Of a DNA stretch of 64,000 bases, positions 24,256 to 34,926 are shown in pieces. Both the position numbers and the translations under genes were made by a program. Origin of the DNA: Cafeteria roenbergensis. Lineage: Eukaryota > Sar > Bigyra > Bicosoecida > Cafeteriaceae. The DNA lies in NCBI GenBank assembly GCA_008330645.1, contig VLTN01000087.1:1-64000 (forward strand), in the 5' to 3' direction. Numbering within the stretch: position 1 is the stretch's first letter; each line of letters opens with the position of its first letter. A model generated the notes under the pieces. The model did not search any database and was not told where the DNA came from. It worked only from the letters and a program-made list of their open reading frames with translations.

Positions 24256-27200
24256 ATGGCCTTGAGTGGCTCCAAGCGTCGGAACCTTGCCTTGCGGCTG
24301 CCCGCCCACGCTGCTCGGCGTGCAGCATGGGGCACTGTCGCCTGCGCATTCGCTATTGCCGGCGGTTGCTTCGCCCAGGCACCCATGCCGGCGGCCATCG
24401 AGCCAGCCAAGGTCCAAGTTCCCGGCCGCCGCGTCCTCGTGGACCCCGACACCAAGGTGATCGACAGGTGTCCCAATTACTGCACAAGCCCGGCCCACGG
24501 GCGATGCAGCATGACCTTGGACGAGGTTTGCGAGTGCTTCGGTCCATTCCAAGCGTTGTCCCCCGACTGCTCGGAGCAGTCGTGTCCGACCGGGCGAGCC
24601 TGGACGGATGCTCCAGACGAGATTGGCCGGTCGCACCGGGACGGCGCAGAGTGCTCCAATGCCGGAAACTGCAACCGCGCCACCGGCACGTGTGAGTGCG
24701 ACCCTGGCTTCACCGGCGACGCCTGCCAGCGCAAAGCGTGCCCTGCTGACTGCAGCGGCAAGGGGCGGTGCTTGACCATGAGAGAGGCAGCCGCCGAGCT
24801 AAACGGGCGATCCCTCATCCGGAAGACGCGATATGAAGGGTGGGATGCCGACATGATGACAGGCTGCGTGTGCGATCAAGGCTGGACAGGCCACGACTGC
24901 TCGGTCGTTGCTTGCCCAGTTGGTTCGGACCCACTGTCACAGGGAGGCGTGGAAATTCAAGTGGTGAGCAGCAGCGCCGACCATGCCGACGAGGTGCAAG
25001 TCATTTCCCTCGGGGCCTCAGTGCCTGTGCAGCCGGACGAAGTGCAAGTCATCCACGTGTTTGCCGACGTCGGGCAAGTCGTCGGGGGCTCTTTTGAACT
25101 CCTTTTCGACACGACAGCCGGGTGCTCCCTTTGCGGAACAGCAAGCGTGTGCACTACCCAAGTTGCTGTCACGCCGGGCGACGGCACGGCGACCTCGCTG
25201 GCGCTGGAACAGGCGCTGGAGGCTTGCGACAACGTTGACGACGTGCAGGTGTCCGCCACTGCATGGACTGGGACGTACCAAGCTATCCCCAAGACAGGGT
25301 TGCGCCTTAGCGTTGAGTTTGTGGGAGCTCGCGTTGGAGGCGACGTCCCGTCGCTGCAGCTGATTGACAGAGGCTCCCTGACTGGTTTTGGCTGCGGGGT
25401 GGGGTGCTTGGAAGCCGACCCCAGCGACTGCGAACTTGATGGCGATGAGCTAACAGGGGCGATTCAGTTCCAGTACGATGATTCAGTGGCCGACTTCGAC
25501 GTTGCCAACCCCGCAGGCTCGTGGCCTCCGGCTGCCGCCGTTGGGGCGGCAACACAGGGCCCTGGCGTATCGGCTGGCATCACAATCGATTCAACTGCTG
25601 AAGAAGTGCAGGCTGCCTTGGAGTCGATCCCAGCCATTGGAGCTGGGTCGCTCAGGGTGACGAAGGAGTTCACCGGGGAGGCTGGCCCACTGTGGCGAAT
25701 CACGTGGGCTGCAGGCGCGCGGAGCTTAGGAGACAGGGCGCAACTGACAGTCGCGTCAACTACGCTAGCCCTTGCTGGAGGGGTTCCGCAGGTGGACATC
25801 ACAACGGAGCAGGAAGGGCGCTTCATGTCCGGAACGTTTCAGCTAGGCTTGCAACTTCCAGGCCATGCAATGGTGCTGACTTCCCCGATGGCCTGGGATA
25901 CCACGGAGGCAGACTTTGAGCAGGCTGTTGAGGCTCTGAATGACGTCCTTGGCCAAGTCAAAGTCACGAGGACGCCGAACGATCCCGGCGACTTGTGGAC
26001 CGGCGGCTATGATTGGACAGTGACGTTTCGGTCCTACCCGTACGACGTGCCGACAATCGACACGACCCACGGAATGAACTTGGATGCTGACTCGAATGCC
26101 GCCAGCACAGGGGGTGCGGCTCTTCGAGTCTCGCACGAGTCCAAGCACCGAGAGCGCCAAACAGTCGTATCAGCTGCGCCTCACGTCAATGAGGTGCAGC
26201 GAATCGAGATCGGCAGCGCGGGCCTGCTCGCTCGAGAGATCCAGTCTGTGTCGCTGTTCATATCCGGGGGTGGGCCTCCGACGGGGACCGTACGTCTCAG
26301 GCTGGACACTACAGCAGGGTGCAACCTGTGCCCAGCGGACGGCAGGCTCAACGCAGAAACTGTTTCCGTTGACATCCAAGGCACCGGAACCATGGCTCAA
26401 CGCGCCACGACCCTCAAGGCAGAAATGGCAGCGGCGCTTGCCGGCCTCCCAAATGTCGATGGCGTGGATGTCAGTGTTTCTCAGCACCCTTCAGACGCAT
26501 CGCCGAGCGCCACCGACCTGGGGTTCGTCGTGAGCGTCACGTTCACTGGGGACCGCGTCACTGGCTCGCTGCCTCTGCTTCAAGTATCGGCCCAGTCGAA
26601 CTTGCCTGCGCCATGGTCCACAAGCGTTTCTCGAGCCGTCCCTGGCGATGAAGCCGCGGGAACCTTCGCTCTCACATTGACAGACACGGGTGGCTACCCA
26701 GAGCCGACGCAGCAAACTGGCGAATCGCTGGCCGCTTTGGGGCCGCTCACCACTCCGGTCCTGAGCGCGTTTGCGACCGAGGCTGAAGTGGAGGCGGCCA
26801 TCAATGCGCTCGCGGTTGGCGGGGCAGTTTCGGTCTCTCGAGCATTCACAGGCGGACCAGGATCAGCTTGGGACGTCACCTTTGCGAGCGGGGCAAGGGC
26901 CCGAGGCGACCGGCCGATGATGGATTGCGCTGGGAGCTTTTTGGATGCAGGTACGACGTGCACAGTCTCAGAAGTTGCAAAGGGCACCTTCTTGTCGGGC
27001 TCATTTTCTCTGGAGGTGAGTCTTCCAGACTTGAGTCGCGAGACAAGCCAACTACCTTGGGATGCGTCCGGGGGTGACGTGCAGGCTGCCCTGAATGGCC
27101 TGTTCCCCGACGGCAGGCTGGGAGAGCTCTCAGTTGTCCGAGCAAGGAGCCTTCCAACTGGACAGGAAGACGACTGGGTGGGGGCATTTGCGTGGACCGT

Positions 27201-29289
27201 TTCGTTCTTGACGATCAACGCCAACGTGGCCGAGATCAAGGTGCGCTCCAAGCTCATTGCTCACGCTGTCCTTGGCACGGTTTCTGGAGCAACTGCAGCA
27301 GTGGACGGCAGCTTGAGCAGGAATGGGTCGGCGCCCGGCGAAGTCAACGAGATCCAACTTCTGGAGTGCGTTTGCCCAGCATCCTGTTCCGGCACGGTGC
27401 GCCTCAGCTGGATGGGCCACAGCACTGGCGGCATTTCCTTCTCCGCAAGCGCAGCTGACATTCGGGCGGCGCTGGAGGCGCTGCCAGATATCGGCGGCGT
27501 CCAAGTGTCAATCGTTGGTGGCGTCCGACTGTGCACGGCTGCTGGCTCGACGGTGGGCGTGACGTTCACCCACTGGCCAGGCGATGCCGCGCCGCTGTAT
27601 GTGGAGCAAAGCGATGCGACGGCGTTCCGGCTGCACTCAACAGGCGGGCCAGTGCGCTTTGGGATTCGTGCCGTTGCCAGCGAGCCATTGGGCGACCAGG
27701 GCCTGCAAGTTCGTGTCGGGCGGAGAATTCCGCTCCAATGTGCGGGAAGGGGAACATGTAACCCGGCTCTCGGCGCCTGCGTGTGCTCGTCGGGTACGTC
27801 GGGCGCCGCAGAGTACTCGTCTAGTGACAATGCTGGAGGCCACCTGGACGCTGCAGCTGGGATGGTCTTCAACTGCGGCGCCCCGTCTGGCGTCACGAGC
27901 TGTCCCGTCAAGCCGGGAACGGCCATCGTCTGCAGTGGAGCGGGCACATGCTCGGGCGCCCCGGAGTACAAGTGCGACTGCTTCGCTGGCTTTTCAGGGC
28001 CAGCATGCGAGGCTCTGGCGTGCCCGACCCACCTGTCATGGTTTGATGAAGCTCAGACTTCCAAAGTTGCGCATCTGGGCGGCGCCCAGTGCTCCAACAG
28101 GGGTTCTTGCCAACCGGGCACAGGGCTTTGCGTGTGTGAGCCAGGCTTCATGGGGCTCGCGTGCGAGAGCCTGAATTGCCCGTTCGCAGATCCGTACCTC
28201 GCGGCGCTTGAGGGTCGGAGTCCGACGACTTGCGCTTCTGTCGGCAACTGCACATCTATGAGAGGCCTGGCAGAGCACGCAGTGCACCCAGAGACGAGCG
28301 AGCCGTTGACTGGAGCCTCGTACGCGGTCGAGTGGGATGCGGACAAACTTCATGGGTGCGCCTGTCCGCGCCATGCCTACACTGGGCCATGGGACGCAGC
28401 GCGGAGCGACACGTTCGGGCCGAGCTGTTCCCAGCGCACCTGTCCAAAGGGGCCAGACCCCAAGATGACGACAAGAGTCGCATCCGAAAAAGAGGTGCAG
28501 CAGGTTCATTGCTCTGCGACCGCAGGCTCAGTGATCTTTACCTTCAAGGGAGTGCCCTCGGAGAGCGTGCCTTGGGATGCCCCGGTGCTCGAGCGTCACC
28601 GCGCGGCTTCTGAGCCGACAAGTGTCGAGGCTGCGATTCGAAGCATTTTGAGCGTAGGTTTGGTCGAGGTTGGCTTCGCATCGGGCAGTGCTGACTCGTT
28701 TTCCGAGGCAGACAAAAGAATGTGTTGCACTAGCAAGGGTGAGCCGAGCGTCCCTTGCGCGCATCGCGAGTGCAGCCCCCCTCTTGCTGGCGCAGCGTTG
28801 TTGGTGCCCAAGCCGCAGCGGCATGTTTTCCATCTCTCGTCAGTGATTTCCGCAGGTTTGCTTGTGACCTTCGTTAGCGAGGTGGGCGATCTCCCGCTGC
28901 TAAAAGCGGCAGGCACAGGCTTGAGTGCGGGGGCAACGTTGACCGTGTCGCAACAGCAGGCGAGCACAGAGACTGCATATGTCTGCAACCGACGTGGAGT
29001 TTGCGACTGGGAGTCTGGAAAGTGCAAGTGTGTGGCTCAGTTTGGAAGCTCAGACGGACGTGGCCACGAAGGCGGGCTTGGCGACTGCGGGACAATGGAC
29101 CCTCGGATCGGAGCCGCATTTGAGACTGCCACTTCCGGCGCATTCGACGCGTCGTCCGTGGCTGCAACTTTGCAAAACTCCACAGTGGTCATTCGGGGAG
29201 GAGGAAGCTCAACTCAAAACGCCCGCATTGCGAAGCAGGTTGAAGAGCAGCTCTTGGCCCAAAAGATGAAGGAGCTGGGGTTGCTCTGA
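24256..29289 (+). CDS. Large secreted protein with EGF-like domains and repeated beta modules
   Basis: The ATG at 24256 is chosen because it opens directly onto a signal peptide: a basic stretch, then WGTVACAFAIAGGCFAQA (about residues 25-43). The same frame is open upstream but lacks protein character. The product has 1,677 residues and no membrane segment. Cys-rich EGF-like units occupy about 70-225 (for example GNCNRATGTCECDPGFTG). A middle region of about 900 residues holds modules that each open with a phrase like (N/D)EVQ(V/R) or EIQ, followed by a GxFxL strand and a TTAGC..C pair in two copies. A second Cys-rich cluster covers about 1160-1400 and a last one lies near 1575. Two EGF units share the layout WDAD...GC.C....G..CS...CP.G.DP, which I recall from large secreted protist proteins. 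The C-terminus is a charged helix. No introns are needed. A cell-surface or matrix role is inferred. Confidence 0.85.
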   Translation: MALSGSKRRNLALRLPAHAARRAAWGTVACAFAIAGGCFAQAPMPAAIEPAKVQVPGRRVLVDPDTKVIDRCPNYCTSPAHGRCSMTLDEVCECFGPFQALSPDCSEQSCPTGRAWTDAPDEIGRSHRDGAECSNAGNCNRATGTCECDPGFTGDACQRKACPADCSGKGRCLTMREAAAELNGRSLIRKTRYEGWDADMMTGCVCDQGWTGHDCSVVACPVGSDPLSQGGVEIQVVSSSADHADEVQVISLGASVPVQPDEVQVIHVFADVGQVVGGSFELLFDTTAGCSLCGTASVCTTQVAVTPGDGTATSLALEQALEACDNVDDVQVSATAWTGTYQAIPKTGLRLSVEFVGARVGGDVPSLQLIDRGSLTGFGCGVGCLEADPSDCELDGDELTGAIQFQYDDSVADFDVANPAGSWPPAAAVGAATQGPGVSAGITIDSTAEEVQAALESIPAIGAGSLRVTKEFTGEAGPLWRITWAAGARSLGDRAQLTVASTTLALAGGVPQVDITTEQEGRFMSGTFQLGLQLPGHAMVLTSPMAWDTTEADFEQAVEALNDVLGQVKVTRTPNDPGDLWTGGYDWTVTFRSYPYDVPTIDTTHGMNLDADSNAASTGGAALRVSHESKHRERQTVVSAAPHVNEVQRIEIGSAGLLAREIQSVSLFISGGGPPTGTVRLRLDTTAGCNLCPADGRLNAETVSVDIQGTGTMAQRATTLKAEMAAALAGLPNVDGVDVSVSQHPSDASPSATDLGFVVSVTFTGDRVTGSLPLLQVSAQSNLPAPWSTSVSRAVPGDEAAGTFALTLTDTGGYPEPTQQTGESLAALGPLTTPVLSAFATEAEVEAAINALAVGGAVSVSRAFTGGPGSAWDVTFASGARARGDRPMMDCAGSFLDAGTTCTVSEVAKGTFLSGSFSLEVSLPDLSRETSQLPWDASGGDVQAALNGLFPDGRLGELSVVRARSLPTGQEDDWVGAFAWTVSFLTINANVAEIKVRSKLIAHAVLGTVSGATAAVDGSLSRNGSAPGEVNEIQLLECVCPASCSGTVRLSWMGHSTGGISFSASAADIRAALEALPDIGGVQVSIVGGVRLCTAAGSTVGVTFTHWPGDAAPLYVEQSDATAFRLHSTGGPVRFGIRAVASEPLGDQGLQVRVGRRIPLQCAGRGTCNPALGACVCSSGTSGAAEYSSSDNAGGHLDAAAGMVFNCGAPSGVTSCPVKPGTAIVCSGAGTCSGAPEYKCDCFAGFSGPACEALACPTHLSWFDEAQTSKVAHLGGAQCSNRGSCQPGTGLCVCEPGFMGLACESLNCPFADPYLAALEGRSPTTCASVGNCTSMRGLAEHAVHPETSEPLTGASYAVEWDADKLHGCACPRHAYTGPWDAARSDTFGPSCSQRTCPKGPDPKMTTRVASEKEVQQVHCSATAGSVIFTFKGVPSESVPWDAPVLERHRAASEPTSVEAAIRSILSVGLVEVGFASGSADSFSEADKRMCCTSKGEPSVPCAHRECSPPLAGAALLVPKPQRHVFHLSSVISAGLLVTFVSEVGDLPLLKAAGTGLSAGATLTVSQQQASTETAYVCNRRGVCDWESGKCKCVAQFGSSDGRGHEGGLGDCGTMDPRIGAAFETATSGAFDASSVAATLQNSTVVIRGGGSSTQNARIAKQVEEQLLAQKMKELGLL

Positions 29290-29333
29290 CGGTCTAGGCC
29301 GCTGCTGCCTCGATATGCCCAGCGGCCTCTTTG

Positions 29334-32300
29334 TCAAGCGGGGTCCCCCGGCTCCGGCGCGCACCGCCGTGGCCGCTTGGACGACGGCTGCCCGAGAGCC
29401 TGCTGCGCGTCCGGGGGGCGCTCCGAGGCCGCTGGCTCCGTTGGCTCAAGCCCAGGTAGCCCGTTGCCAGCGTCCGCTGGCTCCGCGCCGTGGTCCGTGC
29501 TCGCGGGGCGGGAGCAGCCCACAGACACATGCGGCGAACTCGTTTGGGAACGAGTCCGACAAGCCAGTGGCGACCCATTTCCGCCAGGCCGGATTGGTGC
29601 CCGTGCAAGGCCTCCAGCATGCGGAGAGCGATCCGCAAGCATTTCGGCGCCGCTCTCTTGTCCAGCAGAGAAGGGCCTGGCGGCCTTGCAGCTGCCCAGC
29701 ACATCGGCAATGCCCTCGGTGTCGGGTGGCAGCCCCAGAGCGCTGCGGATCTGGGCTTTGAACGCCCGCAACGTCTCGCTTGATTCTGCAAGTGCGAGGC
29801 AAGCCCGGAGCAAGCGCTTTCCACGGCCGTCTGAGCCAGTCGTGAGGCAGCCAAGGGCCTCATTAAATGCCAACACGCCTGCTGCCTCCGCAACAAACCG
29901 CGGAAACGCGGCGCTGTGGTTTTCGCAGAGAGACGCTGCAAGCGAGCAGGCTTGATCGAAGGATGCTGGGCAATGCCGTCGAATGTCCATCACCCCGAAA
30001 AGCACAGTTGCCAAGTCCGATACTGGGCAAGGCGACTGGTCACCGAGCCACTCCGCCGACAGCTCCAGCAAGTCGGCCGACATGTCAAGGGCTGACGATT
30101 TCAGCAGAGCTCGACTGGCAGCCCAAAACACTCTCCCGCAATTTACACAGTGTGTGCCGCCCGCTCTGCCCTCTGTTGATGACTCAGTCTTAAGCAGTGC
30201 CCGAAGCGCACTGACTGCCCGGGAAAGCTCCTCCGAGCCCAGCCCCTCAACTGTTGCACCGGCCTCCAGCCACTCGAGGGTAGTCACTACTTTCGAGATG
30301 ACAGCCGCGCAGCGAATCACAGCTTCCGCGCCTGCCAACTCAGCTGACAAAGCTAGGGAAGCAGGAGACGCGAGGATGTGTTGTGCAGCCTGAACGACGT
30401 CGCGACGCCACACGAAGTGACTTGCCCGGACCACCAGGCGCGCCGCGAGCATGCCCACAGCGAAAGAGGAACACCGACCTGGCGCGGGAAGAGCGCTGTC
30501 TGGATGGGGCGAGCCAGCGTGCGCTGCGCCAGATTTGGACCGGCGCGTTGAACTGCTCGAGTCACGTCGCCTCTCGCGTGCAAGCTCGCGACATGCCGAC
30601 AGGCCTCGGTGAAGCTGGCCAACGACTCCAGCATCTGGCTCAGCAGCGCTACAGGCCGCGATGCAGCCAATCACAGCTGCCTCGAGCTCCGAGTCTGGAA
30701 GCAGAACCGCGGCGAGAAGGCGAGACAGCGCCTCAGCAGTCACACGACGGTCCTCTGATATGGAGGCTTGAGCCGGACGCGGCAGGTCCAGTTGGTGGCA
30801 TGCCAACGAAGGTGCACATTCTTCGACTGCTGCCAGGCAAGCGAGCAAAAAGTCGCGCGACGTTTCGCTGTCTTGTTCCGCCGACGCAGCGAGCCGCAAG
30901 ATTCGACTGAGAGGGCCAAGCTGATGCCTCCAGGCAGAGGGAACCGGCAAAGATCCTGTGCAGATTTGGCGCAAGACCTGCAGCGCAAGATTGCGCTGCT
31001 TCAAGCTGACCAGCAAGTCGCAGACGGCAGCCACGTGCGCTGCAGAGGTGCTGCAGAGCTCCCCTTGGCGACTGTCACAACCAGCGACCAGAGCCGAGGC
31101 GCACACTCTCGCAACTTGCTCGACTGGCACTTCTGTGTGGGTCTTGCTGAGACTGCCGTGCGCTGCCAAAGTGATGGCGGCAACAGCTATCGCAGTCGGG
31201 AGCGTCGTGCTTCTCCGTTGAAGCATGGCGACCCCATGGCGCACGAGGTCCCCAAGCCGCGGCTCGCCTGCGTACTGGAGCAACTGAAGCCTCCGAAGGG
31301 CCACCAGCTCGTGCGTGAGCGTGTCGTGCCCCGGAACAAGCGACGAGGCCAAGTCGATTGCCTGCATTGCGACCGCAGCCTGCCTGGGCGGCTCCGCCTC
31401 CGCTGCAGACGAGGCGCTGCTCGAAGAGCTTTGGGCTGTCTGAGGTGGGTCCGCACCGGAGCTTGGGGCAACGAGCGCGAGCGCTGGCTGTGGTGCGAGC
31501 GCACTCGAGTCGGAGCAACGGCTTGCCTCCGCTGGCGCGCAGCCTTCGACTCGAAGTGCGCCCGCCCCATCGCGCTCTCGGGAAGCCGCGGGCTGGCGTG
31601 GAACCGAGGCAAGCCCGGCCAGCTGAAGCAGCCCGTGACAGAGAGCACCCCTCACATGAGAATCCAGCCGGCCTGTTCCCGCTGAATGAGCACGGGCCAG
31701 GCGCTCGCCAAGTGCCACAGCGCGCGACGAGTCATTCAGGGCCAACGCGGGCGAGTGACAGAAGTGAGAGCGGGCACTCCTTCCACAGAGCCCCCGAAAC
31801 ACAGCAACCTGGCAAGCCTGTCCAGCGTCAGCGCAGCGAAGCCGAAGCCGGGACACTGCGTCACCTGCAACTGCAAGGGCTCGAGTTGAGTCGCTGGCAG
31901 CAAGTACGATGAACTCGACGGCTGACGCAAGGCATCGAAGCTCCTTCACAACGGGCGAGCTAGACGTCGTGGCGACGTCCACACACTTGGTCACGGAGCT
32001 GACAACAGATTCCCACAGCCCCCCTTTCGTAGAAATGACGGGGAAGTCCCCCGCGCTGGCACCAAGCGGTACGCGGCACGCCCTCCGAACGGCAAGCCTC
32101 AGGGACTCGAACGCCGATGCAAACTTGAGGCTCGGCGCATGCTGACGGTCTGCCGCAGCGTCGTGCAAAAAGGCCGCCGAGGCCTCCCAATCCCCGCCGA
32201 GAGCGGCCAGGTCTGCAAGGCCGAGCATACACCTCGTTGCGCAATGTCTGGCTTCGCATGCGAGCTCAGTCAGGCTGGGGTGTAGCTGGCTGTCGGTCCC

Positions 32301-33197
32301 AGCCTTCGCGGCGGCGGAACTGGCGATGGCTGTCTCGGCCTCACGGACCCTTGGATCCATTTGACTGCCATCACTTCCCCATGCCTTCATCAGCCGGCGG
32401 GAGGCGACGGCAGCTGCCTTCAGCATGCTCTCGAGGGACTTGGCTTCGGACCAAGCCTTGCCCTCGTCGCTCGATGGCTCGACCGACCCCGACCCGGAGA
32501 GAACTGCGACGAAGTCCGGCGGGCTGCCCCACCTTCCTCCACACATCTCGTACACGGTTCGCATGTAGGCCGCGAGAATGGCACGCAGCGTCCTGAGAAG
32601 GCCGTTGAGCAGGCCGGCGAGCATCGGGCTCCGTGCTGGCGGCGCGGCGGCACCGCTCGAGAGCTCGAGCATCTCCACAACATGCCCAGCCCACGTGCGC
32701 GCCATGCTTCGGTCCGGAGGACGATTCTCGGTTGCCGAGCTCTGGAGTTGCGCGAGCAGCAAGTCGCCAGCCCGAAGCGCCAAATCGGCAAGCTGAGGAA
32801 GCACAAGAATGTCACCCTCGCGCAGAAGCGTGCCGCATTCAACGAGGCCTGCGCGCATGCACGACAAGGCTGCGCTGGCCCATTCCTGCGCTGAGACGAT
32901 TCCGTCCCAATGCCGCAGCAGTTGCACCGACACTTGCACACCAGCTTGGCGCTCCGAGGGTGCGGCCGGCTTCAGCGCAAGAGCCTGAACGCTATCCCGG
33001 AGGACTTTGGCTGCTTCCTCCGGTGGCATGTCCCCGCCCTCCCCGCAGCTCACTGCAGCCAGCGCTCGCAGCAGTCGCGCTCTTCCGGAGCTCAATCGCG
33101 ATGCGCCAGCCTTTCCCCCCGCTTCTGCCACTCGCGCCGCCGCATGCAGCTCGGCCACCAGGGACGCAATGGTGCGGCCCAAACTATCGCCGTCCAT
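29334..33197 (-). CDS. Large all-helical protein of unknown function (weak TPR/SPO22-like character)
   Basis: The ATG at 33197 gives 1,287 residues. The frame is open further upstream to an ATG at 33365, but that start would lie 9 bp from the neighbouring transporter stop and adds a segment without protein character. The sequence is rich in Ala, Leu and Ser, arranged as many antiparallel-looking helices with small residues at regular spacing, as in TPR or HEAT-like solenoids. A polar Ser/Arg linker lies roughly in the middle (SSSSTRRSKSG), and the last 120 residues are disordered, ending in a basic KRPRR motif that could be a nuclear localisation signal. The segment FWAASRALL..ADLLELSAEWL recalls the SPO22/ZIP4/TEX11 meiotic proteins, but I cannot confirm this. 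It converges on the EGF-type gene with only 44 bp between stop codons. Confidence 0.7.
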   Translation of the reverse strand: MDGDSLGRTIASLVAELHAAARVAEAGGKAGASRLSSGRARLLRALAAVSCGEGGDMPPEEAAKVLRDSVQALALKPAAPSERQAGVQVSVQLLRHWDGIVSAQEWASAALSCMRAGLVECGTLLREGDILVLPQLADLALRAGDLLLAQLQSSATENRPPDRSMARTWAGHVVEMLELSSGAAAPPARSPMLAGLLNGLLRTLRAILAAYMRTVYEMCGGRWGSPPDFVAVLSGSGSVEPSSDEGKAWSEAKSLESMLKAAAVASRRLMKAWGSDGSQMDPRVREAETAIASSAAAKAGTDSQLHPSLTELACEARHCATRCMLGLADLAALGGDWEASAAFLHDAAADRQHAPSLKFASAFESLRLAVRRACRVPLGASAGDFPVISTKGGLWESVVSSVTKCVDVATTSSSPVVKELRCLASAVEFIVLAASDSTRALAVAGDAVSRLRLRCADAGQACQVAVFRGLCGRSARSHFCHSPALALNDSSRAVALGERLARAHSAGTGRLDSHVRGALCHGLLQLAGLASVPRQPAASRERDGAGALRVEGCAPAEASRCSDSSALAPQPALALVAPSSGADPPQTAQSSSSSASSAAEAEPPRQAAVAMQAIDLASSLVPGHDTLTHELVALRRLQLLQYAGEPRLGDLVRHGVAMLQRRSTTLPTAIAVAAITLAAHGSLSKTHTEVPVEQVARVCASALVAGCDSRQGELCSTSAAHVAAVCDLLVSLKQRNLALQVLRQICTGSLPVPSAWRHQLGPLSRILRLAASAEQDSETSRDFLLACLAAVEECAPSLACHQLDLPRPAQASISEDRRVTAEALSRLLAAVLLPDSELEAAVIGCIAACSAAEPDAGVVGQLHRGLSACRELARERRRDSSSSTRRSKSGAAHAGSPHPDSALPAPGRCSSFAVGMLAARLVVRASHFVWRRDVVQAAQHILASPASLALSAELAGAEAVIRCAAVISKVVTTLEWLEAGATVEGLGSEELSRAVSALRALLKTESSTEGRAGGTHCVNCGRVFWAASRALLKSSALDMSADLLELSAEWLGDQSPCPVSDLATVLFGVMDIRRHCPASFDQACSLAASLCENHSAAFPRFVAEAAGVLAFNEALGCLTTGSDGRGKRLLRACLALAESSETLRAFKAQIRSALGLPPDTEGIADVLGSCKAARPFSAGQESGAEMLADRSPHAGGLARAPIRPGGNGSPLACRTRSQTSSPHVSVGCSRPASTDHGAEPADAGNGLPGLEPTEPAASERPPDAQQALGQPSSKRPRRCAPEPGDPA

Positions 33198-33374
33198 GTG
33201 GCCGGACCGCGCAGGCGGATTGCGCAGCAGGGAGGCAGCAGTGCGCCTGGGCAACTGCCCACCGCCTGGCAGAGCTGCAGCTGCGACGATCGTTTCGACC
33301 TTGATTGTGTGCTTTGCCAGGGCTGACCGTTCGCATTTGCTACATGTTGGTGGCCGCAGATACACGCGGGCGCA

Positions 33375-34926
33375 TCAGTCAGTTTTCATGCCCTTGACGC
33401 TGGCAGCCAGCTTGGAGCGGGGAGTCGCAGGCGACGCTCGCTCGAACAGCGCGACTGGCGCAAAGCAGGCAGCTGCCAGCGCCATGCAGGCGCCCCAGCT
33501 CAGAGCCACTGCGTTCCAGCCAAACGATGCCTGCAGGTGGCTCAGCGGTGTGCCTGCAAGGGCACTTCCAACCTGCCCCAGGCCTTTTACGAAGCCGCCC
33601 GCTGTGCTGATTGCTCCCTTGCCCGCCATTTCCCGTGCAGCGAGCCCTAAGAGGACGTGGGGCGTGAAAGTCACGACCCCGAGGAGGAAGAACACTGCTG
33701 CAGTCATTGTACTCTTGGACACTAGAGCCGCTGGAGCGCCCCACTCGAGCAGCGCCCCGGAGAGAGCCGCACCCCCCCCCAGCGCCCAGGGCGCAACCAG
33801 CGCGCCGACCAGCGCCGCCATGAGCATGACAGGCGCTCGTCGTCCACGGAACACACGGTCGGAAAACAGGCCACCGCCGATCCCGCCAACGAACCCGCCC
33901 AGCTCCATTGCTGCCAATGCGATTCCAACATCTGATGCCGACAGGCTGCCGCCTGAAGGATGCCCGAGCATCGCCACCGCCCAGTCAGCCGATCCCGAGC
34001 GAACCACTGACAGGAGCAGGTACGCCACCCCCAATGCCCACTGCCGCCAGTCACCCACCACCGAGCGAACAGCAAGCCAGCTCCCTCCCGCCGGCGCGGA
34101 GTCGCCACGAGGATAAGGTCCCGCAGGGCAGGTTGTGCCCGCTCCCGAGCCAGGGCTTGCAACCACGAACAGCCACGTGACCGTCGCGACGCCGAGCCCG
34201 GCGACGGCAGGGACCGCCGCCGCAGCGCGCCAGGACCCCGTCGCCTCCATCGCACGCGGTACGATTACCGCTGCAACAGCGGCACCAGCGTTTTGGCTCG
34301 TCGAGAGCACCGAGTAAAGCGCCCCGCGTTGAGATGGGTCAGGGAACCACTCAAAGAAGATGCTGCCGACGGCTGCCCAGCCAAACGCCTGGAAGAAGCC
34401 GTTCACGCCCCAGGACACAACCATGACGCTGAGCGAACCTGCGGGGAGCGAACGAGGCGAACGCGCCAGCGCTTGCCGCCAGCAGCAGCGCAGCCTCGTA
34501 AGCGACACTCTCCGCGCCACGCACCCACTTACTCGTTGTCGCGACCACAGCGTTGGCAGCAGCTGTGATTGCCAGGCTCCCGGCAAGGACAGCCGGCGCA
34601 GGGAGAGCGTCCACGAACACCCCGCCCGCAACTTTGGACACTGCGCACATTGCCTCATGCACTGATCCCATTGCAGCAACGCTGTGAGCCTCAAAGAGCC
34701 CCCCTTCCGCCATCCCTTGCGTAGTACTCGAGGACAGTGCAGCGAGGATGTACGGGTAGTTCTTCCTGCGACGGACGCAGGACCGCAGGTTGAGAGCTGG
34801 CGGCGGCTGGTGCGGGCGGCCCGAGCGGGGCCGCTTCCAGCCTTCACGCGGTTGCACCGCTCACTTTGTGACGTAGTAGGTCGCGTAGGCAGCAAAGAGC
34901 ATGGCCAGGGTTGCCCATTTGTTCAT
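33375..34926 (-). CDS. Organophosphate:phosphate antiporter family (SLC37/GlpT-like) MFS transporter
   Basis: Exon 1 (34926-34865) encodes MNKWATLAMLFAAYATYYVT, the first membrane helix with the YYxx(K/R)K motif typical of GlpT/SLC37 proteins. A 99-bp intron (34864-34766, donor GTGAGC, acceptor TCGCAG) leads in phase to KKNYPYILAALSSS. Later marks are WGVNGFFQAFGW (the family's W-G-x-N-G-x-x-Q motif), QRGALYSVLSTSQNAGAA, a central polar loop, and the C-terminal half with LLGLAAREM and TAGGFVKGLGQ. The frame slips by one base at a run of four G (34443-34446, plus strand). With one fewer base, the two parts join as FAPAGSLSVMVVSWG and the exons total 484 codons. The family exchanges phosphorylated sugars or glycerol-3-phosphate for phosphate across membranes; the substrate here is not predictable. 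Read error or a genuine frameshift are both possible. Confidence 0.85.

Noticed and set aside
33198-33365. Start of the large helical protein at the ATG at 33365
   Set aside because: It would leave 9 bp after the transporter stop and adds 56 residues without protein character; the ATG at 33197 is more likely.
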